From the NCBI GenBank assembly GCA_900470095.1, contig UBZM01000013.1, positions 1 through 33,547 of the forward strand: a stretch of 33,547 bases of DNA, written 5' to 3'. The DNA is from Hyphomicrobiales bacterium (GTDB taxonomy: Bacteria; Pseudomonadota; Alphaproteobacteria; Rhizobiales; Beijerinckiaceae). The notes under the pieces are model-generated. The model had not been told where the DNA came from. It saw only the letters and a program-made list of their open reading frames with translations, and ran no database searches. Position 1 is the first letter of the stretch, and each line of letters opens with the position of its first letter. Made by a program: the position numbers and the translations under genes. Below, in pieces: positions 7,435-15,446 of the stretch.

Positions 7435-9426
7435 TCATTTCTGCGTTTTCGCCGCAAGCCCGGCGACATCCGCGATGATCCCGTCCAAAGCGAAATCCTT
7501 CGGCGTATAGACCGCCGCCACGCCCATGTTGCGCAGCGCATTCTCGTCATCGGGCGGGATGATGCCGCCGACCACGACCGGGATCGTCATGCCGGCGACG
7601 CGCAGCCGGGCCGTGACATCGCGCACCAATGGCAGATGCGAACCGGAGAGGATCGAGAGGCCGATGATGTCGGCCTTGGTCTCCTGCGCCTGAGTGACGA
7701 TCTCCTCCGGGGTCTGACGGATACCGCCATAGTTCACCGCCATTCCGGCATCGCGGGCGCGGACGGCGATCTGCTCGGCGCCGTTGGAATGACCGTCGAG
7801 GCCGGGCTTGCCGACGAGGAAGCGCGGCGGGCGGCCGAGTTTCTCGGTTGCTCGCGCGACCGCGGCCTTGACGGTCGCAAGACCGGGATCGTCGCCCCGC
7901 TTGCCGGTGTCGACGCCGGTCGGGGCGCGATACTCGCCAAAAATCTCTCGCAGGGCCTGGGCCCATTCGCCAGTGGTGACGCCGGCCTTGGCGCAGGCGA
8001 TCGAGGCCGGCATGACGTTTCGGACTTCCCTGGCGGCTGCCGAGAGCTCCGCGAGCGCAGCCTGGGCTGCCTTGGCGTCGCGGGCCGAACGCCAGGCCTT
8101 GAGCCGGCCGATCGCTTCCATCTCGACTGAATCCGGCACGGTGACGACATTGCCCTCTCCGGCCGAGAGCGGTGAGGGCTCGCTGGTGGTGAACTTGTTG
8201 ACACCGACGACGATCTGCTCACCCCGCTCGATCGCTTCGATGCGGCGTGCACCATTCTCGACCAGGGCCTGTTTCATGTAGCCGGACTCGACTGCGGCCA
8301 GCGCGCCACCCATGGCATCGATCTTCGCAAGTTCGTCGAGAGCAGCGGCCTTCAATTCCTCGACCTTGGCGTCGATCGCAGCCGAGCCGTCAAAGATGTC
8401 ACCGAATTCGAGCAGGTCGGTCTCGTAGGCCAGGACCTGTTGCATGCGCAGGGACCATTGCTGGTCGAAGGGGCGGGGCAGTCCAAGGGCCTCGTTCCAG
8501 GCCGGAAGCTGGACGGCCCGCGCGCGTGCCTTCTTCGAGAGCGTCACCGCCAGCATCTCGATCAGGATACGGTAGACATTGTTCTCGGCCTGCGGCTCGG
8601 TCAGGCCGAGAGAATTGACCTGCACGCCGTAGCGGAAGCGGCGCATCGCCTCCTCCTGCACGCCATAGCGCTTCAGCGTGATCTCGTCCCAGAGATCGAC
8701 GAAAGCCCGCATCTTGCAGAGCTCGGTGATGAAACGCATGCCGGCATTGACGAAGAACGAAATGCGCCCGACGATTCCCGGAAATTCCGCTTCGCTGACC
8801 TCCGGCTGGGCTCGAATCGAGTCGAGCAGTGCGATCGCGGTCGCGAGCGCATAGGAGAGTTCCTGCACCGGCGAGGCACCCGCTTCCTGCAAATGATAGG
8901 AGCAAACGTTCGTCGGGTTCCATTTCGGCAACTCGCGTGCCGTGAACACGACGATGTCGGTGGTCAGCTGCATCGAAGGGCGCGGGGGGAACACATAGGT
9001 GCCGCGCGACAGGTATTCCTTGACGAGATCGTTCTGGGTCGTGCCTTGCAGCGTCGCGCGCGGCGCGCCCTGCTCATCGGCGACGGCGACGTAAAGCGAG
9101 AGCAGCCAGGCTGCGGTCGCGTTGATCGTCATCGAGGTGTTCATCTGCGCCAGCGGGATCTGGTCGAACAGTGCCCGCATGTCGCCGAGATGGCTGATCG
9201 GCACGCCAACCTTGCCGACCTCGCCGCGTGACAGCACATGGTCGGGATCGTAGCCGGTCTGGGTCGGCAGATCGAAGGCGACGGACAGGCCGGTCTGCCC
9301 CTTGGCGAGGTTGGTGCGATAGAGCTTGTTCGACTCGGCCGCGTCCGAATGGCCCGCATAGGTGCGGAAAATCCAGGGCTTCTCACGCTGCGCCGGCTTG
9401 TCGCCGATTGGGCCGATCGCGTTCAT
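7435..9426 (-). CDS. ecm: Ethylmalonyl-CoA mutase (B12-dependent)
   Basis: A 663-residue adenosylcobalamin-dependent mutase that would convert ethylmalonyl-CoA to methylsuccinyl-CoA in the ethylmalonyl-CoA pathway of acetyl-CoA assimilation. The N-terminal catalytic barrel runs to about residue 500 and the C-terminal cobalamin domain carries D544, H546 and G549 in GKPGLDGHSNGAEQ. The SNGAEQ variant after DGH and the single-chain length of about 660 fit ethylmalonyl-CoA mutase (also called MeaA) better than methylmalonyl-CoA mutase large subunit, where DGHDRG is usual. I chose the ATG at 9426, preceded by AAGGGAG, because a further-upstream frame runs into non-homologous sequence. It is convergent with the J-domain gene. 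Confidence 0.88.
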   Translation of the reverse strand: MNAIGPIGDKPAQREKPWIFRTYAGHSDAAESNKLYRTNLAKGQTGLSVAFDLPTQTGYDPDHVLSRGEVGKVGVPISHLGDMRALFDQIPLAQMNTSMTINATAAWLLSLYVAVADEQGAPRATLQGTTQNDLVKEYLSRGTYVFPPRPSMQLTTDIVVFTARELPKWNPTNVCSYHLQEAGASPVQELSYALATAIALLDSIRAQPEVSEAEFPGIVGRISFFVNAGMRFITELCKMRAFVDLWDEITLKRYGVQEEAMRRFRYGVQVNSLGLTEPQAENNVYRILIEMLAVTLSKKARARAVQLPAWNEALGLPRPFDQQWSLRMQQVLAYETDLLEFGDIFDGSAAIDAKVEELKAAALDELAKIDAMGGALAAVESGYMKQALVENGARRIEAIERGEQIVVGVNKFTTSEPSPLSAGEGNVVTVPDSVEMEAIGRLKAWRSARDAKAAQAALAELSAAAREVRNVMPASIACAKAGVTTGEWAQALREIFGEYRAPTGVDTGKRGDDPGLATVKAAVARATEKLGRPPRFLVGKPGLDGHSNGAEQIAVRARDAGMAVNYGGIRQTPEEIVTQAQETKADIIGLSILSGSHLPLVRDVTARLRVAGMTIPVVVGGIIPPDDENALRNMGVAAVYTPKDFALDGIIADVAGLAAKTQK

Positions 9427-9539
9427 CGCCGCTCCCTTGCCGTTCCACCCTGGACCCAATGCAATCTCAATGTTGCACTGCGGCGAAGATAACGCCAGAG
9501 GGCCGCGCAAGTCGTCTCCGACCTTCGGATGAGCCTCTA

Positions 9540-10064
9540 CTATGCGATAACGGTCTGATGCCTGGGCTGGTTGAACCGTGGTTTCCTGCCTGGTGCAGGG
9601 CCAGCGATCTCGAGGAGCTGGTTGGATTTCTGCGTGTCGAGGATCACCATGGTCGAGGTCTCCGCGACACAGGGAATCGCCTGCAATGCAGCGCTGATGA
9701 AGGTGCGGAGCGCTTCGATATCCCTGACCCAGACGCGCAAGAGATAGTCGACATTGCCGGTGACCAGCAGGCATTCCGTGATCTCGGGCTGGCCCTGGAT
9801 CGCCGTCATGAATTGACTTGCCGCATCCGGGCTCTGCTTGGCCAGTTTTACGCTCACCATCACGCAGATGCCGAAGCCGAGCGCCGTCGGACTGATCTGC
9901 GCCGCGTAGCCCTCGATGACGCCGGCATCTTCGAGCCGCTTGATGCGGCGGCTGCACGGCGTCGGCGACAGGCCGACTTTTTCGGCGAGTTCGAGAGTGG
10001 AAATGCGCCCGTTATCCTGAAGTGCGGCCAGGATCCGGCGGTCGATCCGGTCCAATTCGATCAT
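9540..10064 (-). CDS. Lrp/AsnC-family transcriptional regulator
   Basis: A 174-residue regulator. The N-terminal helix-turn-helix is at about residues 20-45 (LELAEKVGLSPTPCSRRIKR) and the C-terminal RAM/ligand-binding domain contains the GNVDYLLRVWV strand typical of the family. The C-terminal 20 residues beyond the RAM domain are an extra tail. It is divergent from the aminotransferase gene at 10220 with a 155-base gap, so it most likely controls that gene in response to an amino acid. The leftward neighbour is the mutase gene, starting about 110 bases downstream of the stop. Confidence 0.9.
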   Translation of the reverse strand: MIELDRIDRRILAALQDNGRISTLELAEKVGLSPTPCSRRIKRLEDAGVIEGYAAQISPTALGFGICVMVSVKLAKQSPDAASQFMTAIQGQPEITECLLVTGNVDYLLRVWVRDIEALRTFISAALQAIPCVAETSTMVILDTQKSNQLLEIAGPAPGRKPRFNQPRHQTVIA

Positions 10065-10160
10065 GAGTGATTCTCACTTCAGAATGACGAAAGAATGGTG
10101 ATTAATCGCAAGGCTTATCCAATAGCTCGGAACATTGCACGGATTCCCTCGCCTCGCGAC

Positions 10161-10169
10161 TGCTATAAT
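10161..10169 (+). promoter_or_regulatory. Extended -10 promoter element of the aminotransferase gene
   Basis: TGCTATAAT at 10161-10169 is a perfect TATAAT with the TG of an extended -10. The expected -35 position reads GGATTC, which is weak; an extended -10 can compensate. It lies about 50 bases upstream of the aminotransferase start and in the gap shared with the divergent Lrp gene, so an Lrp site nearby is likely. Confidence 0.5.
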
Positions 10170-10219
10170 CGCTCAAAGGGCCTTGGCTGCCCGGCCGACG
10201 AGAAGGTGGTTCAAGCGTC

Positions 10220-11461
10220 ATGGCGATATCGAAAGCCCAGCTGCCGGCTGCGCGTCCGGCGCTCTCGCAGTGGTTCAAATCGGGCAACAGCATCACCCAG
10301 CAGTTCATGGCCATCGGCGGGCGGGCGGATATCATCAGCCTTGCCGGCGGACTGCCGGCGGCCGAGCTCTACCCGGTGGATGCGATCGCTGCCGCAAGCG
10401 AGCGGGCACTGAAGCGCTGGGGCGCCGTCGCGCTCGAATACGGCTCGGTCGAGGGGCTGCCGGCGCTGCGCCAAGCCATCGCCGAGCGCGTCACGGCCAG
10501 CACGGGAAGGCGATTCGGACCGGAGAACGTGCTGCTGACGACAGGAGCGATGCAGGGGCTCGACCTGATCGGCAAGGCGCTGATCGATCCGGGTGACCTG
10601 ATCGTCAATCAGTTCCCGACCTATCTCGGCGCGCTCGATGCCTGGCGACCGCGCCACCCGCGCTATGAGCGGCTGGACTGGAGTCTGCAGCGGCCCGGCT
10701 TCGATGCGGCGCTGCGCCAGGCCAAGTTCGTCTATACCGTGCCGAACTATTCCAATCCGACCGGCGTGCTCGTCAGCCAGGCCGAGCGTGCGGCCTTGCT
10801 CGACAAGGTTCTCGAGGCCGGCACCTGGCTGATCGAGGACGATCCCTATCTGCCGCTGCAGCTTGATGGCGAGGCCGGGCCCAGTATTCTCGCCGCCCAT
10901 GCCGCGCGCTATCCGGATGGAGCCTATGATGGCCCGGTGATCTATCTGGGAACGCTGTCCAAGAGCCTCGTGCCTGGCCTACGCGTCGGCTGGATCGTGG
11001 CCGAAGCCGGGATGATCGCGACATTGGCGCTCGCCAAGCAGTCGACCGATATCAGCAGCAGCATGTTCACCCAGGCGGTTGCGCTCGAACTGCTCGAAAG
11101 CGGCTTTGAGGTCGAGCATATTCCGCGCATCGTCGCGGCCTATCGCGAGCGGCGCGACGCGCTGTGTGCCGCGGCTTCCCACCATCTCGGCGAATGGTTC
11201 GAGTGGGATATCCCGCCCGGCGGCATGTTCGTCTGGATGCGGGCGAAGTCCAGCGAGATCGACACCAACGAACTCTATAGCTGCGCGCTCGAGGACAAGG
11301 TTGCCTTCGTGCCGAGCAGCGTGTTCGATCCCGTTGGGGCGCTCAACAGCGCGATGCGGATCAACTTCACGCGCTCCTCGCCAGAGGTTCTTGGCGAGGG
11401 CGTGCGCCGGCTCGAGCGGGCTGTTCAGCGCTATCTTGCCAGGCGCTCCCGGGCAGCCTGA
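10220..11461 (+). CDS. PLP-dependent aminotransferase, class I/II (2-aminoadipate-type)
   Basis: A 413-residue fold-type I aminotransferase. The PLP-binding lysine is K248 in LGTLSKSLVPGLRVGW; N179 in PNYSNPTG and D207/Y210 in IEDDPY contact the cofactor, and the C-terminal arginine is in SAMRINFTRSS. The sequence resembles the aminotransferase half of MocR-type proteins and 2-aminoadipate aminotransferases, without their N-terminal DNA-binding domain. It is divergent from an Lrp regulator, which suggests control by an amino acid. The substrate is not fixed by the sequence. Confidence 0.88.
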   Translation: MAISKAQLPAARPALSQWFKSGNSITQQFMAIGGRADIISLAGGLPAAELYPVDAIAAASERALKRWGAVALEYGSVEGLPALRQAIAERVTASTGRRFGPENVLLTTGAMQGLDLIGKALIDPGDLIVNQFPTYLGALDAWRPRHPRYERLDWSLQRPGFDAALRQAKFVYTVPNYSNPTGVLVSQAERAALLDKVLEAGTWLIEDDPYLPLQLDGEAGPSILAAHAARYPDGAYDGPVIYLGTLSKSLVPGLRVGWIVAEAGMIATLALAKQSTDISSSMFTQAVALELLESGFEVEHIPRIVAAYRERRDALCAAASHHLGEWFEWDIPPGGMFVWMRAKSSEIDTNELYSCALEDKVAFVPSSVFDPVGALNSAMRINFTRSSPEVLGEGVRRLERAVQRYLARRSRAA

Positions 11462-11576
11462 GTTTGCGTCTTCTCATCGTCAGCCCTGACGGAGTGCAGC
11501 GACGAACCGGGAACCATCCTGAGCCTCTTCCTGCCATGTTCCGGAATGGCTTCCAGGTCTTCCTCTGGCCGCCGGG

Positions 11577-12299
11577 ATGACGGACATGGATCGTGTTTCT
11601 GAACCGCTGCCAGAAAAGGCCATCGCCATGCCGACCCGCCTCGACAACCCACGCTATTCGCGCCTTCCCGATGGCCTGATCGACGCCTGGCGCGGTGTCC
11701 CGAGCTCGGTCATTGCCGACCAGCTCGGCGGTGTCGGCCATGCCGATCCGCGCATCCGGCCGATCCGGCCCTTCGCGCCCGGCACGCGGCTGACCGGCTC
11801 GGCCGTGACGGCCTGGTGCGAGCCCGCCGATTACGGGCCGGTGCATCATGCAATCGCGATCGCCGGCCCCGGCGATGTGGTGGTGGTCGCGGCAGGCGGA
11901 CGGCGTGATGCGGCGATGATCGGTGATCTGCTCGGCGGTGCCGCGCGCCTCAAGGGCATTGCCGGGGTCGTCGTCGACGGGGCGGTACGGGATGTCGGGC
12001 CGGTCTCGCAATGGCCGGACTTCATCATGTTCTCGCGCTGGGTGATGCCACGCGGCCCCTCCTCGATGGAACGGGGCATCGTCAACGGCCCGATCGTGTT
12101 CGGCGGTGTGGCGGTACAACCGAACGATCTCGTCATCGGCGATGATGACGGGCTGGTTTTTGTGCCACATGCGCTGGCCGAGGCGAAACTGGAGCCCTGC
12201 CTCGCACGCGTTCGCGCCGAAGGGGAGTGGGAGAAGGTCCTGGCGAGCGGCAAGTCGACGGTCGAGGTCTTCAAGGTTCCTGCCATCGAGCCGCTCTGA
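11577..12299 (+). CDS. RraA-like / HMG-aldolase-family protein
   Basis: A 240-residue protein of the RraA / 4-hydroxy-4-methyl-2-oxoglutarate aldolase fold. The motif LLGGAARLKGIAG (118-130) with R124, and VVDGAVRD (132-139) with D139, match the metal and substrate positions of the aldolase members, so a lyase or decarboxylase on a pyruvate-type acid is possible. Several older annotations call such proteins methyltransferases, which is not supported. The start at 11577 is uncertain: the ATG at 11628, preceded by AAAGG, is as good. It follows the aminotransferase by 115 bases on the same strand. Confidence 0.8.
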   Translation: MTDMDRVSEPLPEKAIAMPTRLDNPRYSRLPDGLIDAWRGVPSSVIADQLGGVGHADPRIRPIRPFAPGTRLTGSAVTAWCEPADYGPVHHAIAIAGPGDVVVVAAGGRRDAAMIGDLLGGAARLKGIAGVVVDGAVRDVGPVSQWPDFIMFSRWVMPRGPSSMERGIVNGPIVFGGVAVQPNDLVIGDDDGLVFVPHALAEAKLEPCLARVRAEGEWEKVLASGKSTVEVFKVPAIEPL

Positions 12300-12339
12300 G
12301 AGTTACGGAGCGGCGCCGGTGGGGCCGCGCAGGCCTGCG

Positions 12340-12530
12340 GAGCGCCGCTCGTGTCCAGGTCGCGCCGGCCTGCTGGCCGGTGACGATGATGAACCGAAAT
12401 TGCGGTCCGAGGCACCATTGGCTTGCGCGTCGCGGTCGATGACCTTCCACCCGCGCCGGGGCGAGGCCAGCGCGTGAGCGAGGCCGACAATGCCGGCCGC
12501 GACGATTGCGAGATCGGCATCTGCGGCCAT
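12340..12530 (-). pseudogene. Remnant of a FAD-dependent oxidoreductase (TIGR03364-like)
   Basis: The leftward frame from the ATG at 12530 reads a Rossmann start ADLAIVAAGIVGLAHALA, then VIDRDAQANGASDRNFG. The homology continues in the next frame from about 12393 as FIIVTGQQAGATWTRA. Together they resemble the N-terminus of the TIGR03364 type of glycine/D-amino-acid oxidase-like flavoprotein, where RNFGF(V)TVTGQQ is continuous. So one base is missing near 12393. The first glycine of the GxGxxG motif is also alanine, and nothing homologous remains after about residue 75. It is a truncated, frameshifted remnant between the RraA-like gene and the MFS gene. Confidence 0.7.
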
Positions 12531-12602
12531 CGCCCCGTCTTCTTGCCGGCTTTTCCCTGTCGGCAATCATGAAGGCCAGATAGCAGTCCTGGCGACAACG
12601 CC

Positions 12603-13922
12603 TCAGGCCGCTGCCGTCGCACTCGCCCGCGGGGGCTCGCTCCTGCGCAGCGTGACGGCAAAGGCGGCGGCAAATAGGCACAAGGCCCCGGCAATGAAGA
12701 AAGCCGGGAGATAGCTCTCATAGACCGTCCGGCTGAAGCCGGCGCCATAGGCGGCAAAGGCTGCACCGAGCTGGTGCCCGGCAAAGATCCAGCCGAAGAC
12801 CAGATTGGTCTTGTCGCCGAAGCGGTCCGCCGCGATCTTCACGGTCGGTGGCACGGTCGCGACCCAATCCAGGCCGTAGAAGATAGCAAACAGGGATAGG
12901 CCGTAGAACGAGAAATCGGTGAAAGGCAGGTAGAGCAGCGAGAGGCCGCGCAGTCCGTAATACCAGAACAGCAGCCAGCGGCTGTCATAGCGATCGGAGA
13001 GCCAGCCCGAGCCGACGGTTCCGGCGAAATCGAAGATGCCGATCACGGCGAGCACGCCGGCCGCCGCCACCGCAGCCATGCCGTAATCGCCGCAGAGCGC
13101 GATGAAATGTGTTTGCACCAGGCCGTTGGTGCTCGCGCCGCAGATGAAGAAGGTGCCGAACAGCACCCAGAAAGTCTGGGTGCGTACCGCTTCGCGCAGC
13201 GCGACGAGCGGAGAGGCCAGCATGGTCAGCAGGCTGGTCGGTCCTGCCGGGGCGGGCACGATCCTGCTCTCGCCATAGGGAGCGAGCCCGACATCGGACG
13301 GCCGGTCGCGCATCAAGAGGAGCACGGCCAGGGCTGCGACCACGATCATGGCCAGTACGAAAATCATGGCGAAGCGCCAGCCGACGCGCTCGGTCAGCTC
13401 CGCCAGCAAGGGCAGGAAGACGAGTTGCCCCGTGGCAGTGCTGGCCGTCAGTAGCCCGACCACCAGGCCACGCCGCTGCGAGAACCAGCGCGTCGCCACG
13501 GTGGCGCCGAGCACCATCGCGGTCATGCCGGTGCCGAGGCCGAGGACGATGCCCCAGAGCAGCATCAGGTGCCAGAGCTGGGTCATCACGAAGGAGCCGA
13601 GCACGCTGGCGGCGATGAAAGTCAGGGCGACGCCGACGACGGGCCGCAGGCCGAAGCGGTTCATGAAGGCGGCAGCGAAGGGCCCCATCAGGCCGAACAA
13701 GGCAAGCCGGATCGCCAGAGCGGAGGAAATCTCCGAGGTCGCCCAGCCGAACTCCTTTTGCAGCGGGCCGATCAGCACGCCTGGTGCACCGACCGCTCCG
13801 GCGGTGACCAGCATGGTGAGGAAGGTCACGGCGGCAACGACCCAGCCGTAATGCACGCCGCGCCGGGCGAAGAGGGCCGCAACCCCGGTCGGGGTTGGCG
13901 GAGCGAGAGCGTCAGTGAGCAT
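12603..13922 (-). CDS. MFS transporter, organic-acid (OFA/monocarboxylate) type
   Basis: A 439-residue major facilitator with about 12 membrane segments, beginning with the HYGWVVAAVTFLTMLV helix seen in the oxalate/formate antiporter and monocarboxylate-type branch. It sits directly downstream of a marR-type gene on the same strand. AGGAG stands 7 bases before the ATG. A copy of the same palindrome as in front of marR lies at 13937-13954, just upstream of this ribosome binding site, so the transporter should be repressed by the MarR protein and induced by an aromatic or organic acid. The exact substrate is unknown. Confidence 0.88.
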   Translation of the reverse strand: MLTDALAPPTPTGVAALFARRGVHYGWVVAAVTFLTMLVTAGAVGAPGVLIGPLQKEFGWATSEISSALAIRLALFGLMGPFAAAFMNRFGLRPVVGVALTFIAASVLGSFVMTQLWHLMLLWGIVLGLGTGMTAMVLGATVATRWFSQRRGLVVGLLTASTATGQLVFLPLLAELTERVGWRFAMIFVLAMIVVAALAVLLLMRDRPSDVGLAPYGESRIVPAPAGPTSLLTMLASPLVALREAVRTQTFWVLFGTFFICGASTNGLVQTHFIALCGDYGMAAVAAAGVLAVIGIFDFAGTVGSGWLSDRYDSRWLLFWYYGLRGLSLLYLPFTDFSFYGLSLFAIFYGLDWVATVPPTVKIAADRFGDKTNLVFGWIFAGHQLGAAFAAYGAGFSRTVYESYLPAFFIAGALCLFAAAFAVTLRRSEPPRASATAAA

Positions 13923-13936
13923 GCCAGTCTCCTATT

Positions 13937-13954
13937 TACGGGTATATGCCCGCA
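13937..13954. promoter_or_regulatory. MarR operator, copy 1 (transporter promoter)
   Basis: TACGGGTATATGCCCGCA is a near-perfect palindrome and differs in one base from the copy at 14370-14387. On the leftward strand it contains a possible -10 (CATATA at 13948-13943) 17 bases after TTGATA (13971-13966), which overlaps the marR stop. A bound repressor would block this promoter of the transporter. Confidence 0.7.
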
Positions 13955-13967
13955 TTCGAGCGAGATA

Positions 13968-14366
13968 TCAAAGCGAATCGAGTGCCGTGCGCAGGTTCTG
14001 CATGGCCTCGGCCCCGAGGCGGTCATCCAGCGCCTTCTGCGCTGCGTCCCACAGTGGAGCGCCGTCTTCAAGGACCTTGCGGCCCGCATCGGAGAGCGAG
14101 ACCGTGGCCTCGCGCTGGTCTTTGCCGCGGCCAAGCACGACGAGCTTCATCTTCTCGAGCACACGGACATTGCGGCCGATCGTCGAGCGGTCGAGCTCGG
14201 TCAACCGGCCGAGTTCGGTCAAGGTGACAGGGGCGGAGCGTGCGATTGTTCGCATCAGGCTGAACTGCGCAATATTGACCCCGATCGGCGCAATGGCCTC
14301 GTCGTAGAAGGCAGCCATGCGGCGAGAGGCCGAACGAAGGGTCGTGCAGATGCAGGGGCTGAGCAT
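13968..14366 (-). CDS. MarR-family transcriptional regulator
   Basis: A 132-residue protein from the ATG at 14366. The winged helix-turn-helix spans about residues 46-92, with LTELGRLTELDRSTIGRNV as the HTH and GKDQREATVSLSDAGRKVL as the wing. I prefer this start because a further-upstream start at 14462 would translate through the operator. The operator at 14370-14387 lies only 3 bases before the ATG and contains the likely -10, so the message may be leaderless or nearly so. It is followed by the MFS gene, 45 bases downstream, which has its own copy of the site. The likely role is a repressor released by a small phenolic or organic acid. Confidence 0.87.
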   Translation of the reverse strand: MLSPCICTTLRSASRRMAAFYDEAIAPIGVNIAQFSLMRTIARSAPVTLTELGRLTELDRSTIGRNVRVLEKMKLVVLGRGKDQREATVSLSDAGRKVLEDGAPLWDAAQKALDDRLGAEAMQNLRTALDSL

Positions 14367-14369
14367 ATG

Positions 14370-14387
14370 TGCGGGTATATGCCCGCA
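14370..14387. promoter_or_regulatory. MarR operator, copy 2 (marR promoter)
   Basis: TGCGGGTATATGCCCGCA, a near-perfect palindrome. On the leftward strand, TTGCGA at 14402-14397 and TATACC at 14379-14374 are spaced by 17 bases, so the site covers the -10 of the marR promoter. The transcription start would then be about at the marR ATG. Confidence 0.72.
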
Positions 14388-14545
14388 ATCATGAATTCGC
14401 AAGGGGTGCTGTAATGGGCACGCGCTGCGGTGGATCCCGAAGGTGCCCTCCGGGATGCTCACATCACAGGGGGAGCATCCCGTCTTGGACCAATGAGCGA
14501 CGAGCGCGTGGATGGCCTGGGCGTGTCGGGGACTGGTGGGAAAAA

Positions 14546-15025
14546 CTAGTTTCGACCGCCTGGCAGCCGCGGCAGCGGCATGAACTCGACGCCTTCCTCA
14601 TGCAGCAGACGGGCATCGTCGGGCGTTGCTTCGCCATAGATCGCGCGCTCATCGGCTTCGCCGTGATGGATCTTCAGGGCTTCCTCGGCAAAGCGGGGGC
14701 CGACATGTTCGGCGGTCTCGGTGACGTGCTTGTGCAAGGCGGTGAGCATCTCACGGAAGGCGATCTCCTTCTCGCCCATCAGCGCGACGGGCGCAGGTGC
14801 CGGCGTTGCCGGGGCGGGGGGCGCATCCCAGCCAGGCGCCTCAACGCGCGGTCCGCGATCTGTCCGCGTCACGTTCGGCGACATGATGGCGCGCTCGACC
14901 TTGCTGCTGTTGCAGACCGGGCAGGAGACGAGGCCGCGCCGCGACTGCTCCTCGAAGCTGGCGGAGCTCGCGAACCAGCTTTCGAACTCATGGGCGCTGT
15001 CGCAAAGAAGGGAATAGCGGATCAT
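14546..15025 (-). CDS. DUF1178 family protein
   Basis: A 159-residue protein matching DUF1178: an N-terminal MIRYSLLCDSAHEFESWF, then a CPVC pair that with C8 makes a small zinc-ribbon-like site, a variable proline- and alanine-rich linker, and a conserved C-terminal half with KHVTETAEHVGPRFAEEA and the end motif EGVEFMPLPRLP. The ATG at 15025 is chosen because the family starts with MIRY/MIKY. The function is unknown. In related genomes this gene is often downstream of grxC and a nitrilase-type hydrolase; here it follows grxC directly and no hydrolase gene is in between. Confidence 0.88.
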   Translation of the reverse strand: MIRYSLLCDSAHEFESWFASSASFEEQSRRGLVSCPVCNSSKVERAIMSPNVTRTDRGPRVEAPGWDAPPAPATPAPAPVALMGEKEIAFREMLTALHKHVTETAEHVGPRFAEEALKIHHGEADERAIYGEATPDDARLLHEEGVEFMPLPRLPGGRN

Positions 15026-15126
15026 CGTTGACTCATGAAGCGGCTGGCTGCCGCGATACGCCCGGACCGTCGCCGCGCCACCTGGCGCGGACATCCGGCA
15101 ACCCTGTCATTCCTCATGATGCGGCC

Positions 15127-15384
15127 TCATGCCGCGAGCAGCGTATCCAGCTCGCCGCGGGCATCGAGCGCATGCAGGTCGTCGGAGCCGCCGACATGGC
15201 GGTTGCCGATGAAGATCTGCGGTACGGAGCTGCGGCCGCCGGCCCGCTCGCTCATGGCGCGGCGCAGTTCCGGCTTGCCGTCGACATCAATCTCCTCAAA
15301 AGCCGCGCCCTTCTTCTTCAGGAGCGACTTGGCGGCGGTGCAGTAGGGGCACCAGCTGGTGGTGTAGAGCGTGATCTGCGGCAT
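15127..15384 (-). CDS. grxC: Glutaredoxin 3 (dithiol)
   Basis: An 85-residue glutaredoxin with the dithiol active site CPYC (C12 and C15), the cis-proline in SSVPQIF, and GGSDDLHALD near the end, which binds glutathione. It reduces protein and glutathione-mixed disulphides in the cytosol. The ATG at 15384 gives the standard family N-terminus. An alternative ATG at 15447 overlaps the comF stop (TGATG) and would add 21 residues made of a repeated MCQDS unit, encoded by an 18-base tandem repeat. It follows comF on the same strand and is probably co-transcribed. Confidence 0.93.
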   Translation of the reverse strand: MPQITLYTTSWCPYCTAAKSLLKKKGAAFEEIDVDGKPELRRAMSERAGGRSSVPQIFIGNRHVGGSDDLHALDARGELDTLLAA

Positions 15385-15399
15385 GGCGGTTCCGGCGCT

Positions 15400-15435
15400 A
15401 CTGTCCTGACACATGATACTGTCCTGGCACATCAT
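15400..15435. repeat. Two tandem copies of an 18-bp unit between comF and grxC
   Basis: ACTGTCCTGACACATGAT at 15400-15417 is followed directly by ACTGTCCTGGCACATCAT at 15418-15435, with two mismatches. Read leftward in the grxC frame the two copies encode repeated MCQDS peptides, so the repeat is in frame with a possible N-terminal extension of the glutaredoxin. Confidence 0.8.
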
Positions 15436-15446
15436 GTAGTGTGCCA

